Shown here in pieces: positions 8,971 to 17,758 of a stretch of 64,000 nucleotides of DNA (position 1 is the stretch's first letter; each line of letters opens with the position of its first letter). Position numbers and translations under genes: made by a program. The DNA is from Pelagicoccus sp. SDUM812002 (lineage in GTDB: Bacteria > Verrucomicrobiota > Verrucomicrobiia > Opitutales > Opitutaceae). The stretch spans positions 1 to 64,000 of the forward strand of contig NZ_JARXHX010000008.1 of the NCBI RefSeq assembly GCF_031127835.1, read 5' to 3'. The notes below the pieces were generated by a model. That model was not told the origin of the DNA and did not search any database. It was given only the letters and a program-made list of their open reading frames with translations.

Positions 8971-10635
8971 CTAGTGCTGGTTGGCGACGCGGAATACTTC
9001 CTCGATGGAGGTTTCTCCGCGGAGGGCGCGGCGAATGCCGTCTTGGAAGAGGGTATTCATGCTCTTCTCTCGCATGAGCCGGGAAATTGCAGAGACGTCA
9101 GCGGTGGGTATCAGCTGCTTGATGTCGTCGTCTATCCAAAGGGTTTCGAAGATGGGCACGCGTCCGCGGTAGCCTTTGTGGTAGCATTCCGGGCAGCCTT
9201 TTGGGGTATAGAGAACGGCGTCGTCTGGCAGGGCGTCTCCGACGATGCTGCGGTAGTAGCTGAGGTCTTTGGTCTCCTCGCGGCAATGGGGGCAGAGGCG
9301 GCGGGCGAGGCGCTGGGCGATGATGAGCTTGAGGGTAGAGGCGAGCATGGAGGGTTCGGCTCCGAGGTCTAGCATACGGGGAATGGCTCCGACGGAGTCG
9401 TTGGTATGCATGGAGCTGAGCACGAGGTGTCCAGTGAGGGCGGCTCGAACGATGAGCTGGGCGGTTTCGTTGTCGCGCGTTTCGCCGACGAAGATGACGT
9501 CTGGGTCTTGGCGAAGAAGGGTGCGTAGGCCGCTATTAAAAGTGAGGCCGATCTTTTCGGCGATCTGGGTTTGGCGGGTGTACTCGAGGCGGTATTCGAT
9601 CGGGTCTTCGAGGGTGAAGACACTGCGTTCGTGCTTGTCGACTTCCTTGAGAGCGGTGTAGAGAGTGGTGGTTTTACCGCTGCCGGTGGGACCGGTGACG
9701 AGGATCATGCCGTAGGGCATGGAGATGGACTTTCGCAGCATCTCGCTATCGATGTCCCGCATACCGAGGGATTCGATGTTGAGGCTGATACCGGAGCGGT
9801 CGAGGATACGCATGACCACGCTCTCGCCGAAGCTAGTCGGGAGGGTCGATACGCGGAGGTTGTACTGTTTACGGCCCGAGGTGAGGTTGGCCCGACCGTC
9901 TTGGGGTAAGCGTGTTTCGGATACGTCGAGTCCGCCCATGACCTTGATGCGTGCGATGACATTGTCCTGCAGATCCTTGGGGATCATGACGTAGGGCTGG
10001 AGCACGCCGTCGATACGCAGGCGAATGCGCAGGGCTTTCTCGTCCGGCTCCACATGCACGTCACTGGCGGAGCGTTCGGCGGCGTCGTGCAGCATGACGT
10101 TAACAAGGCGAATGATGGGAGCTTCTGCCTCGCTCGAATCCTCTGTACGGTCGCTCTTCATGAGCTCCGCGATGATTTTCTCGACGGTTTCCGACTGGTC
10201 GTGGGCCTTTGTGAGAAGGTCTAGGATGTCCTGCCCGGAGGCGGCCACCACGTTGACCATGAGGCGGGTGAGACGTTCGACCTTATCGATCGCCTCGACA
10301 TCGAAGGGGTCAGCCATGGCGACCGTGATGGAGTGCAGGTCCGCCTTGATGGGGATGAGCGCCAGCTCCTTAGCTACAGAGAAGGGAACGGTGGCGAGCG
10401 TCTCGGCATCGATTTCGATCTCGTCGAGATCGATTGTCACAGTTTCCGCGGCTTGTGCGAGCAGGGCGCTGATCTCTTGGTCGGTTACGAACCCAAGTTC
10501 CTTAAGGACGTTTCCAAGCAATTTGCTCGAGCGTTTTTGCTCGAGCAGTGCTAAGTCGAGTTGTTCGCTCGATATGAGACCAGCATTGAGCAGCTGGTCT
10601 CCAAAGCGCATTTTGGAATTGGTATTACCGGACAT
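8971..10635 (-). CDS. GspE/PilB/MshE-type assembly ATPase with MshEN c-di-GMP-binding domain
   Basis: A 554-residue hexameric secretion ATPase. Walker A (GPTGSGKTTT), Asp box, Walker B (DPDVIFVGE) and His box (LVLSSMHTND) are intact, and a four-cysteine zinc motif (CPHC...CPEC) lies near the C-terminus. Residues 10-61 carry two copies of the 24-residue MshEN motif: R10-F-G...L-L-x-x-G-L-I...Q33, and L39-L-G...L...G-F-V...Q61, separated by exactly five residues. This spacing is the known c-di-GMP-binding arrangement of MshE; RLG is RFG in the first copy and LLG in the second, so affinity is uncertain. It powers pilus extension in the cytoplasm. The cyclase and phosphodiesterase of the same operon are the obvious source of ligand control. 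Confidence 0.93.
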   Translation of the reverse strand: MSGNTNSKMRFGDQLLNAGLISSEQLDLALLEQKRSSKLLGNVLKELGFVTDQEISALLAQAAETVTIDLDEIEIDAETLATVPFSVAKELALIPIKADLHSITVAMADPFDVEAIDKVERLTRLMVNVVAASGQDILDLLTKAHDQSETVEKIIAELMKSDRTEDSSEAEAPIIRLVNVMLHDAAERSASDVHVEPDEKALRIRLRIDGVLQPYVMIPKDLQDNVIARIKVMGGLDVSETRLPQDGRANLTSGRKQYNLRVSTLPTSFGESVVMRILDRSGISLNIESLGMRDIDSEMLRKSISMPYGMILVTGPTGSGKTTTLYTALKEVDKHERSVFTLEDPIEYRLEYTRQTQIAEKIGLTFNSGLRTLLRQDPDVIFVGETRDNETAQLIVRAALTGHLVLSSMHTNDSVGAIPRMLDLGAEPSMLASTLKLIIAQRLARRLCPHCREETKDLSYYRSIVGDALPDDAVLYTPKGCPECYHKGYRGRVPIFETLWIDDDIKQLIPTADVSAISRLMREKSMNTLFQDGIRRALRGETSIEEVFRVANQH

Positions 10636-10769
10636 GCTGGGTGTTCCTTCTGGGAGGGGGATGCGGATAGCTTCGGGTGCTCGCCGCTCGCGCGAGCCGT
10701 AGTGTCGGGCTTTTGGCGTACTTCGAGATACGGATTTGGCCTTACGGTGGACGGCTCGCGGCGTGGGAG

Positions 10770-11432
10770 TTACTGGTGCATCATGTACACGTAAACGTCG
10801 GTGATGCCTCTGGAAGGCGTGTTGTACACGACCTTGCCCTTGGCGTCGGCTCCAGAGGTAGTCGACAAGGCGTCTCCGTCGATGCGTTCGCTTAGCTCGC
10901 GAGCTTCCGCTTCCGGCACGCTTTCGAGGAAGGTGCTGATAACGCGGGCGCCGGAGGGCATGTTTTTAGACCCATCTAGCTTGAAGTTGGAACCGCCTGC
11001 GGTGTTCGGGGCGGTGGTGTTGCTGGGTTTGCAGATGATGCGGCTGGTGCTGCTCTGGTTGCTACCCCCGCTTGCGGTCCAAGCTCCGTTGGTTCCGCGC
11101 TTCCAGGTGGCTCCCTTAACGGCGTAGACATCGGACTGGAGACCGATTTTCGCTGCGAAGCGTTCATCGGAAAGACCTGCTTCGATGAGGAGATCGTCGA
11201 TGCGGCTGTTGTTGTTGGTGACGGGAAGGGTGCCGTACTTGCCGACGAAGTCGGTGGTTATAGTCTTGAAGGTATCGATGGATAGCATCGTTCCGTTAAT
11301 GCGAGAGGAACGAATCGCGCCGAAAACCTTAGGGGCGATAACGACAGCGAGGACTGCTATGATGGCGAGAACGCCGATCATTTCTACTAGAGTGAAACCT
11401 TTTTTAAGGCGGGTTTTGGAGGATATTTTCAT
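10770..11432 (-). CDS. Type IV prepilin / pseudopilin (first gene of operon)
   Basis: A 220-residue prepilin with a 12-residue basic leader (MKISSKTRLKKG), cleavage before FTLVE with the +5 glutamate, and the helix MIGVLAIIAVLAVVIAPKV. I chose ATG 11432 because it gives a canonical short leader; a GTG at 11462 in frame would add ten residues. The head is Ser/Thr/Asn-rich with one Cys (RIICKPS). It is first in the operon and probably the most strongly expressed, so it is the likelier major subunit. A gap of 134 nt to the ATPase gene could hold an attenuator or processing site, as is common after major pilin genes, but I see no strong hairpin there. Confidence 0.88.
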   Translation of the reverse strand: MKISSKTRLKKGFTLVEMIGVLAIIAVLAVVIAPKVFGAIRSSRINGTMLSIDTFKTITTDFVGKYGTLPVTNNNSRIDDLLIEAGLSDERFAAKIGLQSDVYAVKGATWKRGTNGAWTASGGSNQSSTSRIICKPSNTTAPNTAGGSNFKLDGSKNMPSGARVISTFLESVPEAEARELSERIDGDALSTTSGADAKGKVVYNTPSRGITDVYVYMMHQ

Positions 11433-11462
11433 AATATGGTTCTGGGTTGGAGATTTAATCAC

Positions 11463-12043
11463 TTCTGTATCGGCAGACTCAGAACCAATTTAGGGTGTAG
11501 TGCTCATCGGCCGTTAGGTAACTTTGGTTTTACAATTCGTTTACGTCTTGCTGCTAATAGCACCCTCACGTGTCGCCGAGTAGCGCATCAGATCTTAGGG
11601 CTGCCCATTCTCTCCGCGTCTTTGTTGTCGGAAGATCGGTTGACCGACTGTGCGAGGGTTGTCTGCCGGGGATCAACGGCTCTCTGGATGATCCAGTAGA
11701 TGGATACGAGCGGTGATGAGTGGCGACCGTCGCCGAGCGTTCCTCGACGAAAGTTGTTCGGTCTTTTTTGATCATGTAATCTTGGGGAAAATAGAGACGA
11801 TAGAGGGAAAAGGGTAGTGCCTTGTGGCAGTCGACATTCGGGAGATTCCTTATCTCGCGCGTTTTGTTTCGTCGGGAATATTAAACGCTTTGGGTCGGTC
11901 AGGAGGGGAGTTGGATTTTATCGGTCCCGTCACCTTGACCGTGTGTTGGATTTGGCTAGTTTAGCTGCTTGCCTGACCTGCTCATGTGTTGCCCTCTGCG
12001 TGGTCATGTTTCGCCTTTTTCTATATGATCCAATTCTCTCTCA
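11463..12043. other. Divergent intergenic region between the pilus operon and the PAS kinase
   Basis: About 580 nt between the first prepilin (minus) and the sensor kinase (plus), so it should contain both promoters. I could not pick out convincing -35/-10 pairs by eye. A plus-strand frame 11817-12047 (76 codons) ends by overlapping the GTG start of the kinase by 4 nt. Its product is basic with a short hydrophobic stretch near the end and has no recognisable family, so I do not call it a gene. One TGGATAC copy lies at about 11701. Confidence 0.4.
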
Positions 12044-13906
12044 GTGAAGCACGACGCCCCTCGATCTAAGGATTTTCTGCATGCGGTTTTAGATACCGTC
12101 GTCGACGGTGTTATAGCAATTGATCGAAAGGGGATTATCCAGTCGGTGAACAACGCGGCAGAGCGGGTTTTTGGCTACGAGTCACAGGAGATTGTCGGCA
12201 AAAACGTGAATGTACTCATGCCTGAGCCGTATCACTCTGAGCATGACGGTTACTTAACGAACTTTCACCGCACGGGAGAAGCAAAGGTTATGGGCATTGC
12301 GGGGCGGGAACTTTTTGCCAAGCGCAAGGATGGTTCGGTCTTTCCGATCGAGCTCGGAATCAGCGCCATGGAGATCGATACCCAAAGCCTATATGTCGGA
12401 ATCGTGCGTGACATCACGGAGCGCAAGAGCGCGGAACGGCTGACGGCTGAGCTGAAAGGGGTAATGGATGCCGTGGTTGACGGCTTGGTGACCATTGATG
12501 ACAAGGGTGACATTCACTCGTTTAATCCCGCGGCGGAGCGGATTTTTGGATACGAAAGTTCGGAGGTGGCTGGCCAAAATGTGAAAGTGCTCATGCCTGA
12601 GCCCTACCATGGCGAACACGATGGGTATTTGCACAATTACCGTGACACAGGGGTGCGCAAGATTATCGGCATCGGCCGTGAAGTCGCTGCGAAACGCAAG
12701 GACGGGAGCATTTTCCCGATGGAACTCGCTGTCAGCGAGATGAAGGTCGCGGGCAAACGGATGTTCGTGGGAATCATCCGGGACATCACCGAGCGGAAAG
12801 CGACTGAGCTCGAGCGGGATAGCCTCACAACTGAACTCCAGGGGATCATGGATGCGGTGGTCGATGGACTGATCACCATCGACGAGAAGGGCTGTATCCA
12901 GACTTTCAATCCAGCTGCGGAACGCATCTTCGGCTACGCCAGCGAAGAGGTGGCGGGCCGGAACGTGAAGGTGCTTATGCCCGAGCCCTACCATTCCGAG
13001 CACGATGGATACTTGGATAACTATCACCATACCGGCGATAGGAAGATCATCGGGATTGGGCGCGAAGTGACGGCGAAGCGCAAGGACGGTACGGTCTTTC
13101 CCATGGATCTGGCGGTTAGCGAGATGAGGGTTTCCGGAAAGAAGACGTACATCGGTATCATTCGAGACATTACGGAGCGTAGGAGAGGAGAGCAGGAGCG
13201 GTTGCGCATGATTCGCCAGCTCAAAGATAGTAACCAAGAGTTGGACGACTTCGCTTACATCGCCTCCCATGACCTAAAGGAGCCTTTGCGCGGCTTGACC
13301 AACAATGCGCGTTTCTTGGAGGAGGACTACCAAGATGAGTTGGACGAGAAAGCTGTCCGCCGCCTGAAGCGAATGCGTTTCTTATGCGGCAGGATGGAGT
13401 CCTTGATCGATGACTTGCTTTATTTCTCGCGCCTGGGTCGCCAGGACCTAGCGGTGTGCGAGGTGGACATGTCCAAGTTGATTCTGGAAATAAAGTTGAT
13501 GATGCAGTCCACTTTGGAAGAAACGAATGCAAGTGTCGTAGTCAAAAAACACCTACCGAAATATACTTGCGACTTTGTGAGGACCAAGGAGGTTTTTCGG
13601 AACCTGATTACCAATGCGGTCAAGTACAATGAATCAGCTGAGAAGACGATCGAGGTGGGATACCTTGAGACATGGAAGGATTTGCGGGAAGTTTTCTACG
13701 TGAGAGATAACGGGATCGGGATCGACCCAGAATTTTACGAAGACATTTTCCGGATCTTCAAGCGCCTCAACAACGAATCGGACGACAGTCGAGGCACAGG
13801 GTCGGGACTCACGTTTGTTAAGAAAATTATCGAGCGCCATGGGGGAAAGATTTCGCTCGAATCGAACCTAGGTGAAGGGACTACCTTCTATTTCACCCTC
13901 CGCTAG
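12044..13906 (+). CDS. Sensor histidine kinase with three FixL-like PAS domains
   Basis: A 620-residue kinase starting at GTG 12044. Three near-identical PAS-PAC units (about 10-130, 136-255, 264-383) each contain MPEPYHxEHDGYL and, in units 2 and 3, GIGREV. These correspond to the haem-pocket region of the oxygen sensor FixL: histidines H67, H192 and H320 align with its proximal haem ligand, and the GIGR arginine with its distal arginine. Unit 1 has a small insertion (GIAGREL). The kinase part has an H-box with phospho-acceptor H409 (YIASHDLKEPLRG), N-box (NLITNAVKYN) and G boxes (DNGIGI, GTGSGL). No membrane helix is seen, so it is cytoplasmic. The next gene is a lone receiver, a likely partner. 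Haem binding is an inference from motif similarity. Confidence 0.9.
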   Translation: MKHDAPRSKDFLHAVLDTVVDGVIAIDRKGIIQSVNNAAERVFGYESQEIVGKNVNVLMPEPYHSEHDGYLTNFHRTGEAKVMGIAGRELFAKRKDGSVFPIELGISAMEIDTQSLYVGIVRDITERKSAERLTAELKGVMDAVVDGLVTIDDKGDIHSFNPAAERIFGYESSEVAGQNVKVLMPEPYHGEHDGYLHNYRDTGVRKIIGIGREVAAKRKDGSIFPMELAVSEMKVAGKRMFVGIIRDITERKATELERDSLTTELQGIMDAVVDGLITIDEKGCIQTFNPAAERIFGYASEEVAGRNVKVLMPEPYHSEHDGYLDNYHHTGDRKIIGIGREVTAKRKDGTVFPMDLAVSEMRVSGKKTYIGIIRDITERRRGEQERLRMIRQLKDSNQELDDFAYIASHDLKEPLRGLTNNARFLEEDYQDELDEKAVRRLKRMRFLCGRMESLIDDLLYFSRLGRQDLAVCEVDMSKLILEIKLMMQSTLEETNASVVVKKHLPKYTCDFVRTKEVFRNLITNAVKYNESAEKTIEVGYLETWKDLREVFYVRDNGIGIDPEFYEDIFRIFKRLNNESDDSRGTGSGLTFVKKIIERHGGKISLESNLGEGTTFYFTLR

Positions 13907-13933
13907 CATTGTGCGTATTCTACCTTCGAGCTC

Positions 13934-14380
13934 ATGAATGACAAAGCGACGATTCTCTTAATTGACGACAACCCGGACGACTACGAGGCGACTGAGCGAA
14001 GTTTCGAAGCGGCCAATTTCGCGAACCCGATCCAATGGTGCCACTCTGCGAAGGACGGTATCGACTATCTTAAGCGGAGCGGGAAGTTTGAAGGGCGATC
14101 TCCTGAGACGCACCCGTGCCTGATCTTGTTGGATCTCAATATGCCAGGTATGGACGGCAGAGCCGCTTTGAAGAAAATCAAGCAAGACGTCTCGATCTGC
14201 GCAGTGCCGGTGATCGTGTTGACCACCTCATCAGACGAGAAGGATATAGAGCTTTGCTATCAGCTCGGAGCCAGCACATACATCCAGAAGCCAGTTGAGT
14301 TCAACAGTCTCGTTGCTGCTGTCGCCCGCATGAAGGACTACTGGTTCGAGGTCGCATTATTACCGAAAGTTAAGTCTTAG
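13934..14380 (+). CDS. Single-domain response regulator (Rcp1/CheY-like)
   Basis: A 148-residue stand-alone receiver with acidic pocket D11/D12, phospho-acceptor D67 (LILLDLNMPGMDG), a conserved Ser/Thr (VLTTSSDEKD) and lysine (IQKPVEF). The insertion between beta2 and the phospho-acceptor (KFEGRSPETHPC) is typical of the Rcp1-like receivers that pair with phytochrome-type kinases having the same H-box as both neighbouring kinases. It has no output domain, so it probably relays phosphate between the PAS kinase (27 nt upstream) and the hybrid kinase (3 nt downstream). Confidence 0.92.
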   Translation: MNDKATILLIDDNPDDYEATERSFEAANFANPIQWCHSAKDGIDYLKRSGKFEGRSPETHPCLILLDLNMPGMDGRAALKKIKQDVSICAVPVIVLTTSSDEKDIELCYQLGASTYIQKPVEFNSLVAAVARMKDYWFEVALLPKVKS

Positions 14381-14383
14381 AAA

Positions 14384-16339
14384 ATGAATGATACAGTGAA
14401 AATTCTGGCCCTTGTCTCTGGGAGGGAACGCGATAATACTCAATCGGAGGACGCCTGGTGGGAGGGCCTTGACGGTTTCGAGTTAACCGTAGTCGATCTC
14501 GACGCGGATTTCGAAAGTGAGATCAAAGCGATCAAGCCGGATTTGCTTCTGCTAGAGTGCCTTCTCAACTCGGGAAACGGAGTTGCACGCCTCGAGGCCC
14601 TTCGGAGTTCTTTTCCCCATCTCCCCGTCTTCCTTATCAGCGATCCATTTGGAAACTCTTGGGAGGAGAATATCAGTAAGTTCCATAGCTTACTTTCTCG
14701 CGGTAAGAAGTCGAGGTCGCTTGTTCGCGCTAAAACTGTAGATCAAACACAAGTGGATACGCCTCCACTGGCGAGGAGTCGTAGAAGGATTCTAGTGATT
14801 GACGACGATCCAGAGGACCGGGAGCTCGTGAGGAGGTCGTTGGAGCGTACAATGAGCGACCGGTATGAAGTCTTCGAAGCCAAAGATGGGGAAGAGGGCT
14901 TGCGAATGGTGGAAGCGCTTGAGCCAGATTGCGCGCTATTGGACTATTCGTTTCCGGGAAAAGATGGCTTGTCTATCCTATCCGAGATACGAGCCGAACG
15001 CCCTGAATTGCCCATCATCTTGTTGACGGGATTGGGGAGCGAAAGCGTTGCTGTGAAAGCGTTGCAGCTCGGTGCCCAAGACTATATTCTGAAGTCGACG
15101 ATTAATAAATCGATACTGCACCAGATCATCGTAAACGCATGCCAGCGGCAGGAAATGCAGCGTAAAATGAAGGAGCAGCAGGAGTCTCTGACGGTGTTCA
15201 CGCGAGCTCTCGCCCACGACCTCAAGGAACCAATTCGTTCGATTCGTTCCTTCTCCCAGCTGGCGATGGAAGAAGGCGCAGATCCTTCTGACCAGAAACA
15301 GTACATTCGAATCGTCGACTCGGCTGCAGGCCACATGGAGAAGCTGGTCGACATGGTACACAATTATACACAGCTCGACGACGAGCCCGAGGAGCTTTCC
15401 CCAAAGAGTCATTCGACTGAAAAGCTTGTGGAACAGGCGCTAGAAAATTTGTCCCGTCAAATTAGAGAGGCTCCGAATCGGATCGCTTACGAAAACCTCC
15501 ACCCCGTCTTCGCCAACGAGACGTTGGTGGTATCTCTTTTCCAAAACTTGATAAGCAACGCTTTGAATTTTGCGCACGAGTCATTGGCTGAAGTAAGGAT
15601 CTCCTCAGTCGAGGAGAAAGGGTGGGTTGAATTCTCCGTTGCGGACAACGGGCCAGGGATCGAGGAGTCTATGAGAAACAAAGTCTTTCGCCCCTTTGTG
15701 AGACTTGAGAATGGGCGTCGTCGCGGCACTGGGCTCGGGTTGAGCATTTGCCGCAAGATTGTGCAGAGAAACGGCGGCAAGATTTGGATCGAGCCGAATC
15801 ACAGGCAGGGCACCGTGATCAAATTCACCTTACCGCTCGGTATCCAAGAATTGGAAACGAAGACAGGTGAGAAAGCTCCAGCGGGCGGGGTAGGCGGCGA
15901 AGGGATGCGAATCGCAAACGTGCTGCAAGTCGATGATAATCCGAACGACCTGTTTCTAACGAAAATGTCGTTGAAGAATCTGGATCACCTGGAATTAAAT
16001 ATTTATACTGTCGAGAACGGCAAGGAAGCCCTGAGATTTCTTAAGGACGAGAGCAATGAGCCTATCGACCTCATTCTACTCGATATAAACATGCCGATCA
16101 TGGACGGATTCGAATTCCTGAAAAAGATGAACGAGGAAGGGGACTTGCGGCGCATCCCGACGATTGTTTGCTCAACCTCAAACGATGATCGTGATATTCG
16201 TTCGGCAAAAAAGTTAGGAGCTCTAGGCTATATTATAAAACCAATTCGTCTGGCCAAACTCGAATCTACGATTGCCCCTATTGATACCGTCAAAATTACC
16301 AAGACGGTAGATAACTACCGACTAGAGTCGTCGGGCTAG
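14384..16339 (+). CDS. Hybrid histidine kinase: pseudo-receiver, receiver, kinase, receiver
   Basis: A 651-residue protein. Residues 5-100 resemble a receiver in which the phospho-acceptor is glutamate (LLLLE58), an Asp-to-Glu change that can mimic phosphorylation. Residues 134-255 form a normal receiver (IDDDPEDRE, D187 in CALLDYSFPGKDG). HisKA follows with H279 (ALAHDLKEPIRS), then HATPase_c (LISNALNF, DNGPGI, GTGLGLSI), and a C-terminal Rcp1-like receiver (about 510-640, VDDNPNDL, LILLDINMPIMDG, IIKPI). No membrane helix is seen. It lies 3 nt after the single receiver, so the three signalling genes form an operon and probably a phosphorelay. The output is unknown: no DNA-binding or enzymatic domain is present in any of the three. 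Confidence 0.9.
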   Translation: MNDTVKILALVSGRERDNTQSEDAWWEGLDGFELTVVDLDADFESEIKAIKPDLLLLECLLNSGNGVARLEALRSSFPHLPVFLISDPFGNSWEENISKFHSLLSRGKKSRSLVRAKTVDQTQVDTPPLARSRRRILVIDDDPEDRELVRRSLERTMSDRYEVFEAKDGEEGLRMVEALEPDCALLDYSFPGKDGLSILSEIRAERPELPIILLTGLGSESVAVKALQLGAQDYILKSTINKSILHQIIVNACQRQEMQRKMKEQQESLTVFTRALAHDLKEPIRSIRSFSQLAMEEGADPSDQKQYIRIVDSAAGHMEKLVDMVHNYTQLDDEPEELSPKSHSTEKLVEQALENLSRQIREAPNRIAYENLHPVFANETLVVSLFQNLISNALNFAHESLAEVRISSVEEKGWVEFSVADNGPGIEESMRNKVFRPFVRLENGRRRGTGLGLSICRKIVQRNGGKIWIEPNHRQGTVIKFTLPLGIQELETKTGEKAPAGGVGGEGMRIANVLQVDDNPNDLFLTKMSLKNLDHLELNIYTVENGKEALRFLKDESNEPIDLILLDINMPIMDGFEFLKKMNEEGDLRRIPTIVCSTSNDDRDIRSAKKLGALGYIIKPIRLAKLESTIAPIDTVKITKTVDNYRLESSG

Positions 16340-16737
16340 CGTCCGTTCGCTTCGAAAGAGTAAACAATACCTTAGCGGCCCGTTTAAATATATAGTGGGC
16401 AGGCATGCCCCGCTTTAGTGACTACGAGATCCGTGAGCCGAGAGTCAGCGGTACTTGGCTCTTGAACATTGCATGGGCTCTCGAAAACGAGAGGACGTTA
16501 TAGTGTTATTCGAGATGTTTCTCGAGAGAGGGGGTGCAGGTTGCACTTGCTGACTTGTGTTCTGCAAACGGGTTCGCGGCTGAGCGGAACCGAGTAGGCG
16601 GGAGGATCTTTTTCGCAGGGAAAATGAATTTTGTAAGGAGCCATGGTTCAGTGCCTTGGATCGTTTCGGGCGAGTTTTTCTGCAAAGCTGGCACAGCCGT
16701 TGCGGGTCACAGGGAAAACCTAACAAAGGAGAAAACA
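16340..16737 (+). promoter_or_regulatory. Structured leader region upstream of the PRC-barrel gene
   Basis: A 398-nt stretch without a gene. A weak hairpin at 16397-16410 (GGGCA/TGCCC, then CGCTTTA) could end the kinase operon. Three small perfect hairpins follow: 16478-16493 (CTCTCG, AAAA loop, CGAGAG), 16511-16524 (CGAGA/TCTCG) and 16534-16546 (GTGCA/TGCAC). They may be a folded 5' leader of the following message. A strong ribosome-binding site, AAAGGAGAAAACA, lies just before ATG 16738. No known riboswitch family is recognised. Confidence 0.35.
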
Positions 16738-17541
16738 ATGAAAGAAAATATAGCTAAACGAACCACCTTGACGATTGGCGCTTTGACTGGAGCCGCTCTG
16801 ATTTCAGCCAGCTCCCTATTGGCGGGTGACTACGAAAACAAGAACGCCTCGAAGTCGGATATGAAGGAGTCGAAGGCAGAGAAAGCGATGACCGCACGTG
16901 CGATAGAAGGCATGGACCTGAACCTGAAAGACGGTTCATCGGCCGGTGTTATCGACGATTTCGTCCTGTCCACGGACACGGGTGAAGTCGAGGGAATCGC
17001 CGTCGGTACGGGATTCTTGGGATTGGGTGGAAGCGAGCATTATGTAAGCTTTGACCAACTATCTATTTCGGATATCGATCGCTACAATCTGAGCACTTCC
17101 CTTAGTATGGAGGAGCTGGAGAAGCATCCGCGCTTGGACACGGAGTCGTTAAAAACAAGCCGCGATTCCGAGACTGGTGTCCGTTCTGGACAGTTTGCTG
17201 CGATGGACTTAGTTGGTAGCGACGTGAAAGGCGCAAACGGCGCCACGCACGGCGAGGTTCACGATTGGATCGTGGACATGCAGTCGGGAGAAGTGCCCTA
17301 TGTAATCATACGAAGTGCCGAGCCATTCGCGACGTCGTCAATGTATGGCTTCGACTACTTCGCAGTCAGCACGGACACGATTAGCGGCACACGCGATGGC
17401 GATTTGATCGTATCGGTGACCGACGAAGATTTCGAGTCTGCCGAACGCATAGATGAGAATACCGCTTTGCGTGATGCCGACGAAAGCAGTGTGCACACAT
17501 TCCGATACAGTGGCGGCATGGCTCAAGCAAGCCGTGGCTAA
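16738..17541 (+). CDS. Exported PRC-barrel domain protein
   Basis: A 267-residue protein. ATG 16738 is chosen over an in-frame upstream GTG at 16534 because it is preceded by AAAGGAG and is followed by a clear signal peptide (basic MKENIAKR, hydrophobic LTIGALTGAALISASSLLA). The mature part has a Lys/Glu/Ser-rich stretch and two PRC-barrel repeats (about 55-120 and 145-220), each with a beta-rich G-x-V-x-D-(W/F)-V/I pattern (SAGVIDDFVLS; HGEVHDWIVD). Exported PRC-barrel proteins are widespread but have no firm function; stress or envelope roles are suggested in the literature. A single-gene unit with its own leader and strong terminator suggests high, regulated expression. Confidence 0.82.
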   Translation: MKENIAKRTTLTIGALTGAALISASSLLAGDYENKNASKSDMKESKAEKAMTARAIEGMDLNLKDGSSAGVIDDFVLSTDTGEVEGIAVGTGFLGLGGSEHYVSFDQLSISDIDRYNLSTSLSMEELEKHPRLDTESLKTSRDSETGVRSGQFAAMDLVGSDVKGANGATHGEVHDWIVDMQSGEVPYVIIRSAEPFATSSMYGFDYFAVSTDTISGTRDGDLIVSVTDEDFESAERIDENTALRDADESSVHTFRYSGGMAQASRG

Positions 17542-17586
17542 TTTATATTGTTTAAACGAATACAGTAAACTCGAATAGTTTAATAA

Positions 17587-17619
17587 CCCCGCTTCCTCGG
17601 AAGCGGGGTTTTGTTTTGT
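17587..17619 (+). terminator. Rho-independent terminator
   Basis: CCCCGCTTCC and GGAAGCGGGG form a GC-rich stem with a tight loop at 17587-17608, followed directly by TTTTGTTTTG. It lies 45 nt after the PRC-barrel stop codon. This is the clearest plus-strand terminator in the window. Confidence 0.92.
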
Positions 17620-17758
17620 GCACGGGTTCGAGTGAAGTATCTGCGGCCGGTCGGTTGGGGTAGGCCTTGCCTACGATCTGCGAACCTGGGGAGTGTATTT
17701 AAATGCCGGTTTCGATTACTCGGTTGCGCAGCGAGGTGATGGGTGCGATGGTGTTCGC

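Noticed and set aside
12389-13270. A 293-codon minus-strand frame inside the PAS kinase
   Set aside because: It is the complement of three near-identical PAS repeats, so its apparent internal repeats come from the real gene on the plus strand.
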